Assembly (NCBI RefSeq): GCF_000716335.1
Contig: NZ_KL591003.1
Span: 320,261-384,260, forward strand
Reading direction: 5' to 3'
DNA: 64,000 nucleotides
Origin: Streptomyces sp. NRRL S-118
GTDB lineage: Bacteria; Actinomycetota; Actinomycetes; Streptomycetales; Streptomycetaceae
The notes under the pieces were generated by a model that was not told the origin of the DNA, did not search any database, and worked only from the letters and a program-made list of their open reading frames with translations. Below, one piece after another: positions 8,943-20,724 of the stretch; the first letter of the stretch is position 1, and each line of letters opens with the position of its first letter. Both the position numbers and the translations under genes were made by a program.

Positions 8943-9665
8943 GTGGCAGAACTCGTCTATCGGCCGGTCATCGGCGCCGCTCTCACCATGTTCAAGGCGC
9001 TCGACCTGAAGATCGACACACAGGGTTCGGAGAACATTCCGCGCAGCGGCGGAGCGGTGCTGGTCAGCAACCACATCAGCTACCTGGATTTCATCTTTTC
9101 GGGCCTCGCGGCGCTCCCCCAGAAGCGCCTGGTGCGCTTCATGGCCAAGGATTCGGTGTTCCGGCACAAGATCTCCGGTCCGCTGATGCGCGGGATGAAG
9201 CACATCCCCGTCGACCGCGCCCAGGGAGAGGCCGCGTACCGCCACGCACTCGAATCGCTGCGCGCCGGCGAGATCATCGGCGTCTTCCCCGAGGCGACGA
9301 TCTCGCAGTCGTTCACGCTGAAGAGCTTCAAGTCGGGCGCGGCGCGCCTGGCGCAGGAAGCCGGCGTCCCGCTGATCCCGATGGCGGTCTGGGGCACGCA
9401 GCGGCTGTGGACCAAGGGCCGGCCGCGCAACTTCCGGCGCAGCCACATCCCCGTGACGATCAGGGTGGGCGAGCCGGTGGACGCGCCCACCGACCAGTAC
9501 GCCGGTGCGATCACCCGGCGCCTGCGCGAGCGGGTGCAGGAGCTGCTGGAGGCGGCGCAGCGCGCCTATCCCGTACGGCCGAGGGACGCGAGCGACACCT
9601 GGTGGGTGCCCGCGCACCTCGGCGGCACGGCCCCGACGCCCGCCGAGGTCCGCGAGGCCAGCTGA
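8943..9665 (+). CDS. 1-acyl-sn-glycerol-3-phosphate acyltransferase (PlsC family)
   Basis: A 240-residue PlsC-type acyltransferase, which acylates lysophosphatidic acid or a related acceptor at the membrane. The catalytic NHX4D box is NHISYLD. The second block is FMAKDSVF, the third is a variant FPEATIS in place of FPEGTRS, and the fourth is VPLIPMAVWGTQRLW. The GTG at 8943 starts MAELVYRPVIGAAL. The FPEAT change replaces the usual glycine next to the glycerol-phosphate pocket. The last codons (AEVREAS) lie in a short repeat that continues past the stop. Confidence 0.9.
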   Translation: MAELVYRPVIGAALTMFKALDLKIDTQGSENIPRSGGAVLVSNHISYLDFIFSGLAALPQKRLVRFMAKDSVFRHKISGPLMRGMKHIPVDRAQGEAAYRHALESLRAGEIIGVFPEATISQSFTLKSFKSGAARLAQEAGVPLIPMAVWGTQRLWTKGRPRNFRRSHIPVTIRVGEPVDAPTDQYAGAITRRLRERVQELLEAAQRAYPVRPRDASDTWWVPAHLGGTAPTPAEVREAS

Positions 9666-9711
9666 GGCACCCCGAGGCCGGCCGAGGTCCGCAAGGCCGG
9701 CCGAGGTCCCG
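9638..9711. repeat. Short repeats spanning the plsC-like stop codon
   Basis: A unit related to GCCGGCCGAGGTCCGC occurs three times, at 9638, 9677 and 9696. The first copy encodes the C-terminal PAEVRE of the acyltransferase and the other two lie beyond its TGA at 9663-9665, so the duplicated block straddles the stop codon. Confidence 0.6.
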
Positions 9712-9777
9712 CGACGCCCGCCGGTGCCCCCGTCACCAGGCGCCGCCGGCGCCCGAGCGGTCCCGCTCGCGCCGCTC

Positions 9778-10497
9778 TCAGCTGCCGGGCGCGCGAACGG
9801 TGATCCGTGCGCCGGGGCTGAGCGCCTCCAGTGCCTCCGCGAGCTCGAGGCCCGCGGCTTCGAGGGCGCCGTGGGTCATGGGCGGGAGGCTCTCCAGCAG
9901 GAAGAGCGCGTTCACGGACCGTTCGGTGAGGCGGGTGCGCACACCCTGGCGCCAGTTCCAGCGACGGCAGGTGACGCCTTCGTCGTCGCACCACACGACC
10001 TCGCCCGGTTCCGGGCGCTCGGTCACCTCCTCGCCGCCCGCCGCCGTGGCGAACGGCTCCTCGCCGGTGGCGCGCACCAGCCGCATCCCGCCCCGGATGC
10101 GGTCGAGGTCCTCGCCGCCGACCGGGATCAGGTGGGCGACGCTGATGGCGTTGTACGCGTCGACGAGCAGGTTGATCCGGGGCAGCCCGCCGTCGGCGAG
10201 CGCACGCCGGGCCAGGGCTTCGGCGGAGTTGCGGGTCCGCGACGGCTTGGCGCCGAAGGCGCCGTACGCCGTCCGCCAGGCGGCGATGTGGGGGTCCTCG
10301 TGCGGGGCGCGGCCGTCGAGCCGCTCGGTGAGACGGCGCGCGGCCTCGTCGAGGAGGGCGGAACTCGCCGCGTTGCTCGGTCCGTTGACCAGGCCGCGCG
10401 CCTCGACGGCCAAGTGGGTGAAGCCGGGGGCGAGCGCCTGCACGTCGGCGGCGACGGTGAGCGGCAGGGAGAGGGGCAGGGGCAGCGACTGGGTCAT
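9778..10497 (-). CDS. B3/B4 tRNA-binding-domain protein (COG3382-like)
   Basis: A 239-residue protein resembling the B3/B4 editing domain of phenylalanyl-tRNA synthetase beta. The family hallmark is INLLVDAYNAISVAHLIPVGGEDLDRI followed by RLVRATGEEPF and EVVWCDDEGVTCRRWNWRQG. Free-standing proteins of this type are thought to edit mischarged tRNA or bind amino acids, but function is not proven. The ATG at 10497 lies 10 bp after the stop of the transglutaminase-like gene, so the two are co-transcribed, with GGCGGA serving as ribosome site. Confidence 0.88.
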   Translation of the reverse strand: MTQSLPLPLSLPLTVAADVQALAPGFTHLAVEARGLVNGPSNAASSALLDEAARRLTERLDGRAPHEDPHIAAWRTAYGAFGAKPSRTRNSAEALARRALADGGLPRINLLVDAYNAISVAHLIPVGGEDLDRIRGGMRLVRATGEEPFATAAGGEEVTERPEPGEVVWCDDEGVTCRRWNWRQGVRTRLTERSVNALFLLESLPPMTHGALEAAGLELAEALEALSPGARITVRAPGS

Positions 10498-10507
10498 GGT
10501 CCGCCGT

Positions 10508-11107
10508 TCAGAGTTCCGTGGGCAGCGTCTTCCACAGGTACGCCCGGTCGGGAGCAGCCTGCAGGGCATTCAGTACGACCGGATGCGGTTCAGCATACAG
10601 TACCGGATAGTCCACTTCATTGAACTCCGGGCGGACGGAGAAGGCCAGTCGCTCACGGTCCTGCGCGAACTGGGCATCGATGCCGGGCTTGTTGCCCCGC
10701 GGATCCTGTCGCGCCCACACCCCCCGCCCGGGCAGCCGGACCGCGACCAGGCCGTGGATCACGGGGTCGCTCCCGTCCTCCTCGGCGAGCCGCTGGTAGC
10801 ACAGGGCCGCGGGCACGGAGCGGGCGCGCAGCAGCGCTACGAGCGCGTGGGACTTGACATAGCAGGTGCCGACACCCTGCTGCAGCACCTCCGAGGCGCG
10901 CCACGGGACGCGCGCGTCGCCGACGTCCGCCGAGTGCGCAATGGTGTCGCGGACGAGCTCGAAGGCAGCTTTGGCGTATGAGTATGCATCAGGATGATCG
11001 ACGGTGAGGCGGACGGCGATGCCGCGCACCAGCGAGTGCTCATGATCGATGGCCTCGCCGGCCGCGAGATAGGCGGAGAGTTCGGGGGTGTGCTGAATCA
11101 GCTCCAT
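10508..11107 (-). CDS. Transglutaminase-like cysteine protease-fold protein
   Basis: A 199-residue cytoplasmic protein with a minimal transglutaminase core. The catalytic triad is visible as cysteine in GVGTCYVKSHALVALLRA, histidine in VIHGLVAVRL and aspartate in ARQDPRGN. There is no signal peptide. The ATG at 11107 starts MELIQHTPELSAYLA. It is the first gene of a pair with the B3/B4-domain protein. This fold includes amidases, proteases and inactive binding versions; with the triad intact, a small amidase or peptidase activity is plausible. Confidence 0.87.
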   Translation of the reverse strand: MELIQHTPELSAYLAAGEAIDHEHSLVRGIAVRLTVDHPDAYSYAKAAFELVRDTIAHSADVGDARVPWRASEVLQQGVGTCYVKSHALVALLRARSVPAALCYQRLAEEDGSDPVIHGLVAVRLPGRGVWARQDPRGNKPGIDAQFAQDRERLAFSVRPEFNEVDYPVLYAEPHPVVLNALQAAPDRAYLWKTLPTEL

Positions 11108-11213
11108 ATGTATCGACCATAAGGAAGCGACCGGCTGGAGTCAATGAATTTCCAACCGGCCGCATACCCATGCAGTCCATCACGTGAGCCGACAGCACAT
11201 CATCCGTGCCGGA

Positions 11214-12287
11214 TCAGCGGGCCATCTCTTCCTTGAGCGCCAGGAGGAAGGCGTCGACGTCGTCCTCGGTCGTGTCGAAGGAGCACATCCAGCGTACGTC
11301 TCCGGCCGCCTCGTCCCAGAAGTAGAACCGGAAGCGCTCCTGAAGCCGCAGCGTCACCGCGTGGGGCAGGCGTGCGAAGACCGCGTTCGCCTGGACGGGG
11401 TGGAGGATCTCGACGCCGTCGACCGCCCGGACGCCCTCCGCCAGCCGCTGTGCCATCGCATTGGCGTGCCGGGCGTTGCGCAGCCACAGGTCCTTGGCGA
11501 GCAGCGCCTCGAACTGCACCGACAGGAACCGCATCTTGGACGCGAGCTGCATCGACATCTTGCGCAGGTGCTTCATGTGGCGCACCGCGTCCGGGTTCAG
11601 GACCACCACGGCCTCGCCCATGAGCATGCCGTTCTTGGTGCCGCCGAACGTCAGCAGGTCCACGCCCACCGCATTGGTGAACGCGCGCATCGGCACGTCC
11701 AGCGACGCGGCGGCGTTCGCTATCCGGGCGCCGTCGAGGTGGACCTTCATGCCCAGCCCGTGGGCGTGCTCCACGATCGCCCGGATCTCGTCGACCGTGT
11801 ACACGGTGCCGAGCTCGGTGTTCTGGGTGATCGAGACGACCTGCGGCATCGCGCGGTGCTCGTCGTCCCAGCCGAACGCCTGCCGGTCGATGAGCTCCGG
11901 CGTCAGCTTGCCGTCCGGAGTGGGGACGGTCAGCAGCTTCAGTCCGCCCATCCGCTCCGGCGCCCCGCCCTCGTCCACGTTGATGTGGGCGGACTCGGCG
12001 CAGATGACCGCGCCCCACCGGTCGGTGAGCGCCTGGAGGGCCGTGACGTTGGCGCCGGTACCGTTGAAGACCGGGTACGTCTCGGCGGTCGGGCCGAAGT
12101 GGCTGTGCATGACCCGCTGGAGGTGCTCGGTGTAGACATCCTCGCCGTACGACACCTGGTGGCCTTCGTTTGCGAGGGCGATCGCCGCGAGGACCTCCGG
12201 GTGGGCGCCGGCGTAGTTGTCGCTGGCGAAGCCGCGTACGGTCGGGTCGTGGCGCCGCCGGGCGTCGGTCCTGACGGCGGGGGTCAC
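11214..12287 (-). CDS. Low-specificity L-threonine aldolase
   Basis: A 357-residue PLP enzyme of fold type I that cleaves L-threonine or allo-threonine to glycine and acetaldehyde. Core motifs are GFASDNYAGAHPEVL, VFNGTGANVTALQAL, MKVHLDGARIANAAASLDV and FGGTKNGMLMGEAVV, where the Schiff-base lysine lies in GGTKNG. I start it at GTG 12287, which overlaps the upstream SDR stop (GTGA), indicating translational coupling. It is the last gene of the DUF6421-SDR-aldolase operon. Family length is about 340-360 residues, as here. Confidence 0.95.
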   Translation of the reverse strand: MTPAVRTDARRRHDPTVRGFASDNYAGAHPEVLAAIALANEGHQVSYGEDVYTEHLQRVMHSHFGPTAETYPVFNGTGANVTALQALTDRWGAVICAESAHINVDEGGAPERMGGLKLLTVPTPDGKLTPELIDRQAFGWDDEHRAMPQVVSITQNTELGTVYTVDEIRAIVEHAHGLGMKVHLDGARIANAAASLDVPMRAFTNAVGVDLLTFGGTKNGMLMGEAVVVLNPDAVRHMKHLRKMSMQLASKMRFLSVQFEALLAKDLWLRNARHANAMAQRLAEGVRAVDGVEILHPVQANAVFARLPHAVTLRLQERFRFYFWDEAAGDVRWMCSFDTTEDDVDAFLLALKEEMAR

Positions 12288-13045
12288 GGCTTGGGGGTCA
12301 GCCACAGGCGCTGTCCATTCACTTCCTGGGCGGGCTTCTCCCACAGGCCGGCGATGGCGTCGGCCAGGTCCTTGGCGTCCGTGAAGCCCGCGAACTTCGC
12401 ATTCGGGCGCTCGGCGCGCATCGCGTCGTGCACCAGTGCCTTGATCACCAGGATGGCAGCCGCCGCCTTGGGCCCTTCCTCGCCCCCCGCCTTGCGGAAG
12501 GCGTCGGCGAGCGCGAGCGTCCACGCCTCGGCCGCCGCCTTGGACGCGGCGTACGCGGCGTTGCCGGCCGTCGGCTGGGTGGCGCCGGAAGCGCTGATCA
12601 GCGCGTAGCGGCCGCGGTCGCTGCGCAGCAGCCCGTCGTGGAAGGCGAGGGAGGTGTGCTGGACCGTGCGGATCAGCAGCTTCTCCAGCAGGTCCCAGTC
12701 GGCGAGGTCGGTCTGGGCGAACGAGGCGCTGCCGCGCCAGCCGCCGACGAGGTGGACCAGGCCGTCGATCCGGCCGAACTCCTTCTCGGTCTTGTCCGCC
12801 CACGCACGCGTCGCGTCCAGGTCGAGCAGATCGACGATCTCCCCGGTGACGGTGGCGCCGCCGTGCATGTACCGGGCCGCGTCGACCGCCTCCGCCAGGC
12901 GCTCCGGGTCGTAGTCGGCGCCGACGACCGTCGCACCGGCCGCGGCGAGCCGCAGCAGGGTGGCGCGCCCGGCCGGGCCGGCCGCTCCCGCCACCGCGAT
13001 GACCGCACCTTCCAGGGGCCCGTTGCCGTTACCTTCGGCGTTCAT
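12284..13045 (-). CDS. Short-chain dehydrogenase/reductase
   Basis: A 253-residue SDR. The N-terminal nucleotide-binding region reads GAVIAVAGAAGPAGRATLL, a variant of the TGxxxGxG glycine motif. The catalytic region is SASGATQPTAGNAAYAASKAA, giving Ser, Tyr and Lys in the classical SxnYxxxK arrangement. The ATG at 13045 has AGGAGGAGG eight bases upstream; a GTG at 13078 that overlaps the DUF6421 stop is possible but less supported. Its stop overlaps the threonine aldolase start. The substrate is unknown, but the operon suggests a hydroxy-amino acid or carbonyl compound. Confidence 0.93.
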   Translation of the reverse strand: MNAEGNGNGPLEGAVIAVAGAAGPAGRATLLRLAAAGATVVGADYDPERLAEAVDAARYMHGGATVTGEIVDLLDLDATRAWADKTEKEFGRIDGLVHLVGGWRGSASFAQTDLADWDLLEKLLIRTVQHTSLAFHDGLLRSDRGRYALISASGATQPTAGNAAYAASKAAAEAWTLALADAFRKAGGEEGPKAAAAILVIKALVHDAMRAERPNAKFAGFTDAKDLADAIAGLWEKPAQEVNGQRLWLTPKP

Positions 13046-13074
13046 GGACGTCGCCTCCTCCTGCGTACGAGAGT

Positions 13075-14517
13075 TCACGCGGCGGCCTCGGAAGCGGTGC
13101 CCGCACCGGAGGTGGCCGCCGTGATGCCCTTGGTGGAGGCGATCACGTTCTTCAGCTTCTTGGCAAGCGCCTCGTAGAACATGCTGAGCGGAAACTCGTC
13201 CGGAAGCACGTCGTCCACCAGCTTGCGCGGCGGCAGGCTCAGGTCGAGGGCGTCGGGGCCCTTGGCCCAGCGGGAGCCGGGGTGCGGGGCGAGGTAGGTG
13301 GAGACCAGGTCGTACGCGGCGAACCAGTGCACGAGCTTGGGGCGGTCGATGCCGTCGCGGTAGAGCTTCTCGATCTCCGCGCAGAGCTCGTTGGTGACCT
13401 GCGGGGCCCGCTCCCAGTCGATCTGCAGGGTGTTGTCGGTCCAGCGCACCACGTCGTGCTTGTGGAGGTAGGCGAAGAGGAGCTGACCGCCGAGTCCGTC
13501 GTAGTTGCGCACGCGGTCGCCGGTGACCGGGAAGCGGAACATCCGGTCGAACAGCACGGCGTACTGCACGTCACGGCCGTGCGGGTTGCCCTCGGCCTCC
13601 AGCTTCACGGCCTCCTTGAAGGCGGTGAGGTCGCAGCGCAGCTCCTCCAGGCCGTACATCCAGAACGGCTGGCGCTGCTTGATCATGAAGGGGTCGAACG
13701 GCAGGTCGCCGTGGCTGTGGGTCCGGTCGTGCACCATGTCCCAGAGGACGAACGCCTTCTCGCAGCGCTCCTGGTCGCCGAGCATCCGCTGGATGTCGTC
13801 GGGCAGCTCCAGGCCGAGGATGCCGACGGCGGCCTCGGTGACGCGGCGGAAGCGGGCGGCCTCGCGGTCGCAGAAGATACCGCCCCAGCTGAAGCGCTCG
13901 GGGGCCTCACGGACGGCGATGGTCTCCGGGAAGAGCACGGCCGAGTTGGTGTCGTAGCCGGAGGTGAAGTCCTCGAAGGTGATGCCGCAGAAGAGCGGGT
14001 TGTCGTAGCGGGTGGCCTCCAGCTCGGCGAGCCACTCCGGCCAGACCATCCGCAGCGCGACCGCTTCGAGGTTGCGGTCCGGGTTGCCGTTCTGCGTGTA
14101 CATCGGGAACAGCACGAGGTGCTGGAGGCCGTCCACGCGGTGGGCCGCGGGCTGGAAGGCCAGCAGGGAGTCCAGGAAGTCGGGGACGGCGTAACCGCTG
14201 TCGGCCCACTTGCGCAGGTCGGCGACGAGGGCACGGTGGTACGCGGCGTCGTGCGGCACCAGCGGGGAGAGCTGCTCCACGGCGGCGACGACGCGGTCGA
14301 GCGCGGCGTCGACCGTCGCACGGGAGGGGGCTCCGTCGGCGCCCAGGTCTATGGAGCCGTCCGCGGACTGCCAGACGCGGATCTCCTCCACGGCATTCTT
14401 GAGCTCGGGCCAGGCCGGGTGGTCGACCACCCGGGCGCCCGCCCCGGCGTCGGTGGCTGCGGACCCGTCGGCCCCCACAGTCCCAGCAGCAGCATCCTGC
14501 ACAAGAATTTCCGTCAT
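13075..14517 (-). CDS. DUF6421 family protein
   Basis: A 480-residue cytoplasmic protein of DUF6421, a family I recognise from Streptomyces but whose function is unknown. It is rich in aromatic and acidic residues, with conserved-looking blocks HRVDGLQHLVLFPMYTQNG, WDMVHDRTHSHGDLPFDPF and the tail MFYEALAKKLKNVIAS. The His-rich HDRTHSHGD block might bind a metal, which is inference. The ATG at 14517 is preceded by GGAGG at six bases; a GTG at 14520 is too close. It leads an operon with an SDR and threonine aldolase. Confidence 0.88.
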   Translation of the reverse strand: MTEILVQDAAAGTVGADGSAATDAGAGARVVDHPAWPELKNAVEEIRVWQSADGSIDLGADGAPSRATVDAALDRVVAAVEQLSPLVPHDAAYHRALVADLRKWADSGYAVPDFLDSLLAFQPAAHRVDGLQHLVLFPMYTQNGNPDRNLEAVALRMVWPEWLAELEATRYDNPLFCGITFEDFTSGYDTNSAVLFPETIAVREAPERFSWGGIFCDREAARFRRVTEAAVGILGLELPDDIQRMLGDQERCEKAFVLWDMVHDRTHSHGDLPFDPFMIKQRQPFWMYGLEELRCDLTAFKEAVKLEAEGNPHGRDVQYAVLFDRMFRFPVTGDRVRNYDGLGGQLLFAYLHKHDVVRWTDNTLQIDWERAPQVTNELCAEIEKLYRDGIDRPKLVHWFAAYDLVSTYLAPHPGSRWAKGPDALDLSLPPRKLVDDVLPDEFPLSMFYEALAKKLKNVIASTKGITAATSGAGTASEAAA

Positions 14518-14853
14518 CACTTTCCTCCACGGGAGAACCTCGCGTTAAGGCACCGTATCCATGGGCGGTTCTTCGCCACAAGTAGAGCCGGAAGAAATTA
14601 TCCTGCCGACCCCCCGTCGCAACCGCCGTTTTTCCTGTACCGGACTGCTGATGCGCATGCATCGGCGGTAGCCCAGGGCCGAACGGGTGAGGTGACCTCC
14701 CGGTCAGCGCCGCGGCGCGGGCCGGCAACGTGCGCCGGAGAGTTGAGCGGAATGCTCCACTCCGGCGTGGCGGGACCGGTCGCACCCGGCAGGGCGGCCG
14801 TTAGGCTGCGGCCGTCCGCACGGATCCGGCCACGCGACGGAAGCGGGAAGATC
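14518..14853. other. Divergent promoter region, no gene seen
   Basis: About 336 bp lie between the divergent DUF6421 and glycerophosphodiesterase genes. G+C is locally lower near 14575-14650, consistent with promoters. I find no credible gene, tandem repeat or clear operator here. Confidence 0.4.
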
Positions 14854-15537
14854 ATGAGTTTCCTCATCATCGGTCATCGCGGAGTCATGGGTGTCGAGCC
14901 CGAGAACACCCTGCGCTCCTTCCGCCGCGCCGAGCGCGCGGGCATGGACCTCGTCGAGCTCGACCTGCACCTGAGCAAGGACGGCGCCCTCGTCGTGATG
15001 CACGACGCCGAGGTCGACCGCACCACCGACGGCACCGGTCCGATCGCCGACAAGACCCTCGAAGAGCTGCGCGGCCTCGACGCCGGGCTCGGCGAGCGGA
15101 TCCCCGTGTTCGAGGAGGTCCTGGAGGCGGTGCGCGTCCCGGTCCAGGCCGAGATCAAGGACGTGGCCGCCGCCCGCGCGCTGGCCGAGGTGCTGCGGCG
15201 GCACGATCCGGCCGGCCGGGTGGAGGTGTCGTCGTTCCACGACGAGGCCGTCGCCGAGATCGCCCGGCTGGTGCCCGGGGTGCGGACGGTGCTCATCGCC
15301 AGCCACTGGGGCCCCGACGTCGTGGAGCGGGCGCAGGCCGTGGGAGCCGCCGCGCTCGCGCTGAACATCCGCCGTCTGACACTGGAGACCGTCGAACGGG
15401 CGCGGGCGGCTTCCCTGCGGGTCATCGGCTGGGTCGTCAACACTCCGCAGCACCTGCGCCTGGTGCGCGCCCTGGAGCTGGACGGGGCGACGACCGACTT
15501 CCCGGAGATCCGGCGCACCGGCCGTTTCACCGCCTGA
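14854..15537 (+). CDS. Glycerophosphodiester phosphodiesterase
   Basis: A 227-residue GDPD-family enzyme that hydrolyses glycerophosphodiesters to glycerol-3-phosphate and an alcohol. The active-site pair is GHRGVMGVEPENTLRSF at the N-terminus, then VELDLHLSKDGALVVMHD (metal-binding Glu/Asp and catalytic His). Later barrel strands give VQAEIKD, VEVSSFHDEAVAEI and VIGWVVNTPQHLRL. There is no signal peptide, so it acts in the cytoplasm like UgpQ. The ATG at 14854 follows GGGAAG. It is upstream of the Clp-type gene but separated by about 120 bp, so probably independent. Confidence 0.93.
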   Translation: MSFLIIGHRGVMGVEPENTLRSFRRAERAGMDLVELDLHLSKDGALVVMHDAEVDRTTDGTGPIADKTLEELRGLDAGLGERIPVFEEVLEAVRVPVQAEIKDVAAARALAEVLRRHDPAGRVEVSSFHDEAVAEIARLVPGVRTVLIASHWGPDVVERAQAVGAAALALNIRRLTLETVERARAASLRVIGWVVNTPQHLRLVRALELDGATTDFPEIRRTGRFTA

Positions 15538-15659
15538 CCCGCCCCGCCGGAGCTGGTGGGAGCCGCTGCTCCGTCCCGTCCGCCACAGGTGTAACCAGAA
15601 TGCGCTCGGGAACCCGCGACGTGTCCCCAAGCCACCCCAGGACACCGGAACGGACACAT

Positions 15660-18248
<2,589 letters not shown>

Positions 18249-18329
18249 CCGGCCCCGGCGGGCGGCCCTGTTGCCCCGGCGGGCGGCGGACCGGCACATC
18301 CCGTCGGGAAGGCCGGCCCGCGCCCGCTC

Positions 18330-18893
18330 TCAGGACAGGTCCCGGCCCAGTTCCTTGACGAGGAGTTCGAACCGCAGGTCGTCGCGCTGCGGCAGGCCGA
18401 AGCGCTCGTCGCCGTACGGGAAGGGGGTCGTCCTCCCCGTGCGGCGGTAGCCGCGCCGCTCGTACCAGGCGATCAGCTCCTCGCGGACCGAGATCACGGT
18501 CATGTGCATCTCGCGCGCGCCCCACTCGGCGGCGGCCAGCCGTTCCGCCTCGGTGATCACGCGGCGCCCCACACCGCCGCCCTGGAGCCCCGGGCGGACG
18601 GCGAACATGCCGAAGTAGGCGATCTCGCCGCGGTGTTCGAGCTGGCAGCAGGCGATGATCTCCCCGTCGCGTTCGACCGTCAGCAGCCGCGAACCAGGGG
18701 CGGTGATGACCTCCCGCACACCGTCCGGGTCGGTCCGCTGGCCCTGGAGGATGTCCGCCTCGGTGGTCCAGCCGGCGCGGCTGGAGTCTCCGCGGTACGC
18801 CGACTCGACCAGGGCGACGAGCGCGGGCACGTCGGCCTCGACGGCGTCGCGGTAGGTCAGCTCCAGCCGGTCCCGGGGCGGTGCGGTGTCCAT
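18330..18893 (-). CDS. GNAT family N-acetyltransferase
   Basis: A 187-residue GNAT acetyltransferase. The acetyl-CoA pyrophosphate loop is VRPGLQGGGVGRRVI, a variant of Q/RxxGxG/A, preceded by the beta-4 strand IAYFGMFAV and followed by MTVISVREELIAWYERRGYRRTG. The ATG at 18893 starts MDTAPPRDRLELTYRDA. It is convergent with the Clp gene with about 80 bp between stops. The substrate cannot be predicted. Confidence 0.9.
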   Translation of the reverse strand: MDTAPPRDRLELTYRDAVEADVPALVALVESAYRGDSSRAGWTTEADILQGQRTDPDGVREVITAPGSRLLTVERDGEIIACCQLEHRGEIAYFGMFAVRPGLQGGGVGRRVITEAERLAAAEWGAREMHMTVISVREELIAWYERRGYRRTGRTTPFPYGDERFGLPQRDDLRFELLVKELGRDLS

Positions 18894-19058
18894 GGGGCTC
18901 TCCTCGGTCCTGGGTTCTCGCCAGGGAGCCTAACGCGCGGGGCGTAGCGGGCTCACGCTCCCCCGTACGCCCCCGCCGTACGACCCTGCGCTCGCGTGCC
19001 GCCGGATCCGTGCGGGCATCCTCCCGCCGAGCCGTCTCGCCGAACGGGGAGGTACGCC

Positions 19059-19610
19059 GTGCACGGACCCGCGATGACCGGCTGGCTGCTGGTGGCGATG
19101 TGCGGAGTGACCGGAGCGTCCTGCCTGGTGCGGATGCGCCGGTGCGCCGGTGCGGAGCGGACGGCGGCCGGAGGGGAGGCCCTGATGGGCTTCGGCATGG
19201 CGGCCATGGCGGTGCCGGTCTCCGTACCGCAGGGGTGGGTGGCGTACGCGGCCGTGTTCGGTGCCGCGTCCCTGCACGCCGCGTGGCCGGCCCGTCGCGG
19301 GGGCCACCACCTGCACCATCTGGTGGGTTCGCTCGCCATGGTCTACATGGCGGTGGCGATGGCCGGGGCGGGCTCCGGGACGCACGGCGGCCACGGTCTC
19401 GCGGACCCGGGCGGGGTTCCGCTGGTGACGGGGGCGCTGCTGGCGTACTACGCGGTCTACGTGGTGCTGGCCGGGACGCGGCTGGTGCCGGTGGCCGTGG
19501 CGGTCGGCGGGCCGGGCCCCGACGGGCCGGTGGCGGCCGGGGCTGGGGTGGCGGTCGCCTGCCGCGTGTCGATGGGAACGGCGATGCTGGCGATGCTCCT
19601 GACGCTCTGA
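19059..19610 (+). CDS. DUF5134 domain membrane protein
   Basis: A 183-residue integral membrane protein of the actinobacterial DUF5134 family. Hydrophobic segments include ALMGFGMAAMAVPVSV, AYAAVFGAASLHAAW, LAMVYMAVAMAGAG and LLAYYAVYVVLAG. A His cluster (GGHHLHHLVGS) between helices could bind a metal or haem, which is inference. The GTG at 19059 has GGGGAGG six bases upstream. An M56 peptidase gene follows 95 bp later on the same strand, a common pairing in Streptomyces that hints at a shared role at the membrane. Confidence 0.87.
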   Translation: MHGPAMTGWLLVAMCGVTGASCLVRMRRCAGAERTAAGGEALMGFGMAAMAVPVSVPQGWVAYAAVFGAASLHAAWPARRGGHHLHHLVGSLAMVYMAVAMAGAGSGTHGGHGLADPGGVPLVTGALLAYYAVYVVLAGTRLVPVAVAVGGPGPDGPVAAGAGVAVACRVSMGTAMLAMLLTL

Positions 19611-19704
19611 AGCACGACCGGGGTGCCTTGTCAAACCGTGTCATGCGTCACTTGGCCGACGAGACCATACCGGTGAGTAGTGCCGCGCTCATAAGGTGAG
19701 GCCC

Positions 19705-20661
19705 ATGGTGGTCTCCCTCACGCTGCTCACGCTCGGCGTTCTGACCGCACTGACGGCTCCGCGGCTGCTGGCCCGGGCCGATTGGGCGGAGCGCGAGCCG
19801 GTGGTGGCGCTGTGGGTGTGGCAATGCGTGGTGGCCTCGGTGCTCATCAGCTTCGGGCTGTCGATGACCCTCAGCGCGGCGGCCGCCTGGCAGGCGGTGC
19901 GCGGGCACGTGTTCGCGCCGGCGCCTCAGGCGGTCGTGGAGGCGTACGCGCTGGCGGCGCACGGCCCGTGGTCAGCGGTCCTCGCGGTGCTGCTGGCCTG
20001 CGGTGGGCTGTGGAGCGCGGCGATGCTCACGCGGGAGATCCGCCGGGCCCGGGCGCGCGGCCGCCGCCGGCGCGCCGAACTGCTCGTACGGGCGCCGCTG
20101 TTGCCGGGTGAGGAGCCCGGCAGGGAGCCGCTGGTGCTGCTGGAGGGGGAACGTCCGGACGCCTGGTGGCTGCCGGGCACGACACCGCAACTGGTGGTCA
20201 CCACCGCGGCGTTGCACCGGCTGAAGGGGCGCCAGCTGGACGCGGTGCTCGCTCATGAGCAGGGGCACGCGCGTGCCCGGCACGACTGGCTGCTGCACTG
20301 CTCCGCGGCGCTGGCGACGGGCTTCCCGCAGGTCCCGGTGTTCGCGGCGTTCCGCGACGAGATGCACCGGCTGGTGGAACTCGCGGCCGACGACGTGGCC
20401 TCCCGCCGGTTCGGGCGGCTGACGATCGCCTTGGCACTGGTGGAACTGAACGAGGACCGGGGGGTGTTCGGCCCCTCCCCCGCTCCGGACGCGCAGCTCC
20501 CGCAGCGGGTCAACCGGCTGCTGGCCGCGGCGCCCCGGCTCACCGCGGGCCGGCGCCTGCGGCTGACGGCGACGGCGGCGCTGGTGCCGGTGGTGCCGCT
20601 GATGGTGGCGTTCGTACCGGCGCTCGTGGCGTTCGTACCGGCGCTGCGGGGACTGCGGTAG
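19705..20661 (+). CDS. M56 family metallopeptidase (BlaR1/HtpX-like)
   Basis: A 318-residue membrane zinc peptidase. The HExxH motif is HEQGHARARHD near residue 188, followed by the third ligand region ELAADDVASRRFG. Hydrophobic spans occur at the N-terminus, around residues 45-60 and 80-105, and at the very C-terminus (LVPVVPLMVAFVPALVAFVP). The ATG at 19705 has AAGGTGAGG upstream. Relatives sense beta-lactams or stress together with a BlaI repressor; no BlaI gene is adjacent here, so the signal is unknown. Confidence 0.9.
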   Translation: MVVSLTLLTLGVLTALTAPRLLARADWAEREPVVALWVWQCVVASVLISFGLSMTLSAAAAWQAVRGHVFAPAPQAVVEAYALAAHGPWSAVLAVLLACGGLWSAAMLTREIRRARARGRRRRAELLVRAPLLPGEEPGREPLVLLEGERPDAWWLPGTTPQLVVTTAALHRLKGRQLDAVLAHEQGHARARHDWLLHCSAALATGFPQVPVFAAFRDEMHRLVELAADDVASRRFGRLTIALALVELNEDRGVFGPSPAPDAQLPQRVNRLLAAAPRLTAGRRLRLTATAALVPVVPLMVAFVPALVAFVPALRGLR

Positions 20662-20724
20662 GACGGATTCCGGGAACCCCCGCAGGCGCGGGATAGCCGC
20701 CCCGTTCCCGGTAAGGATCGTGGC

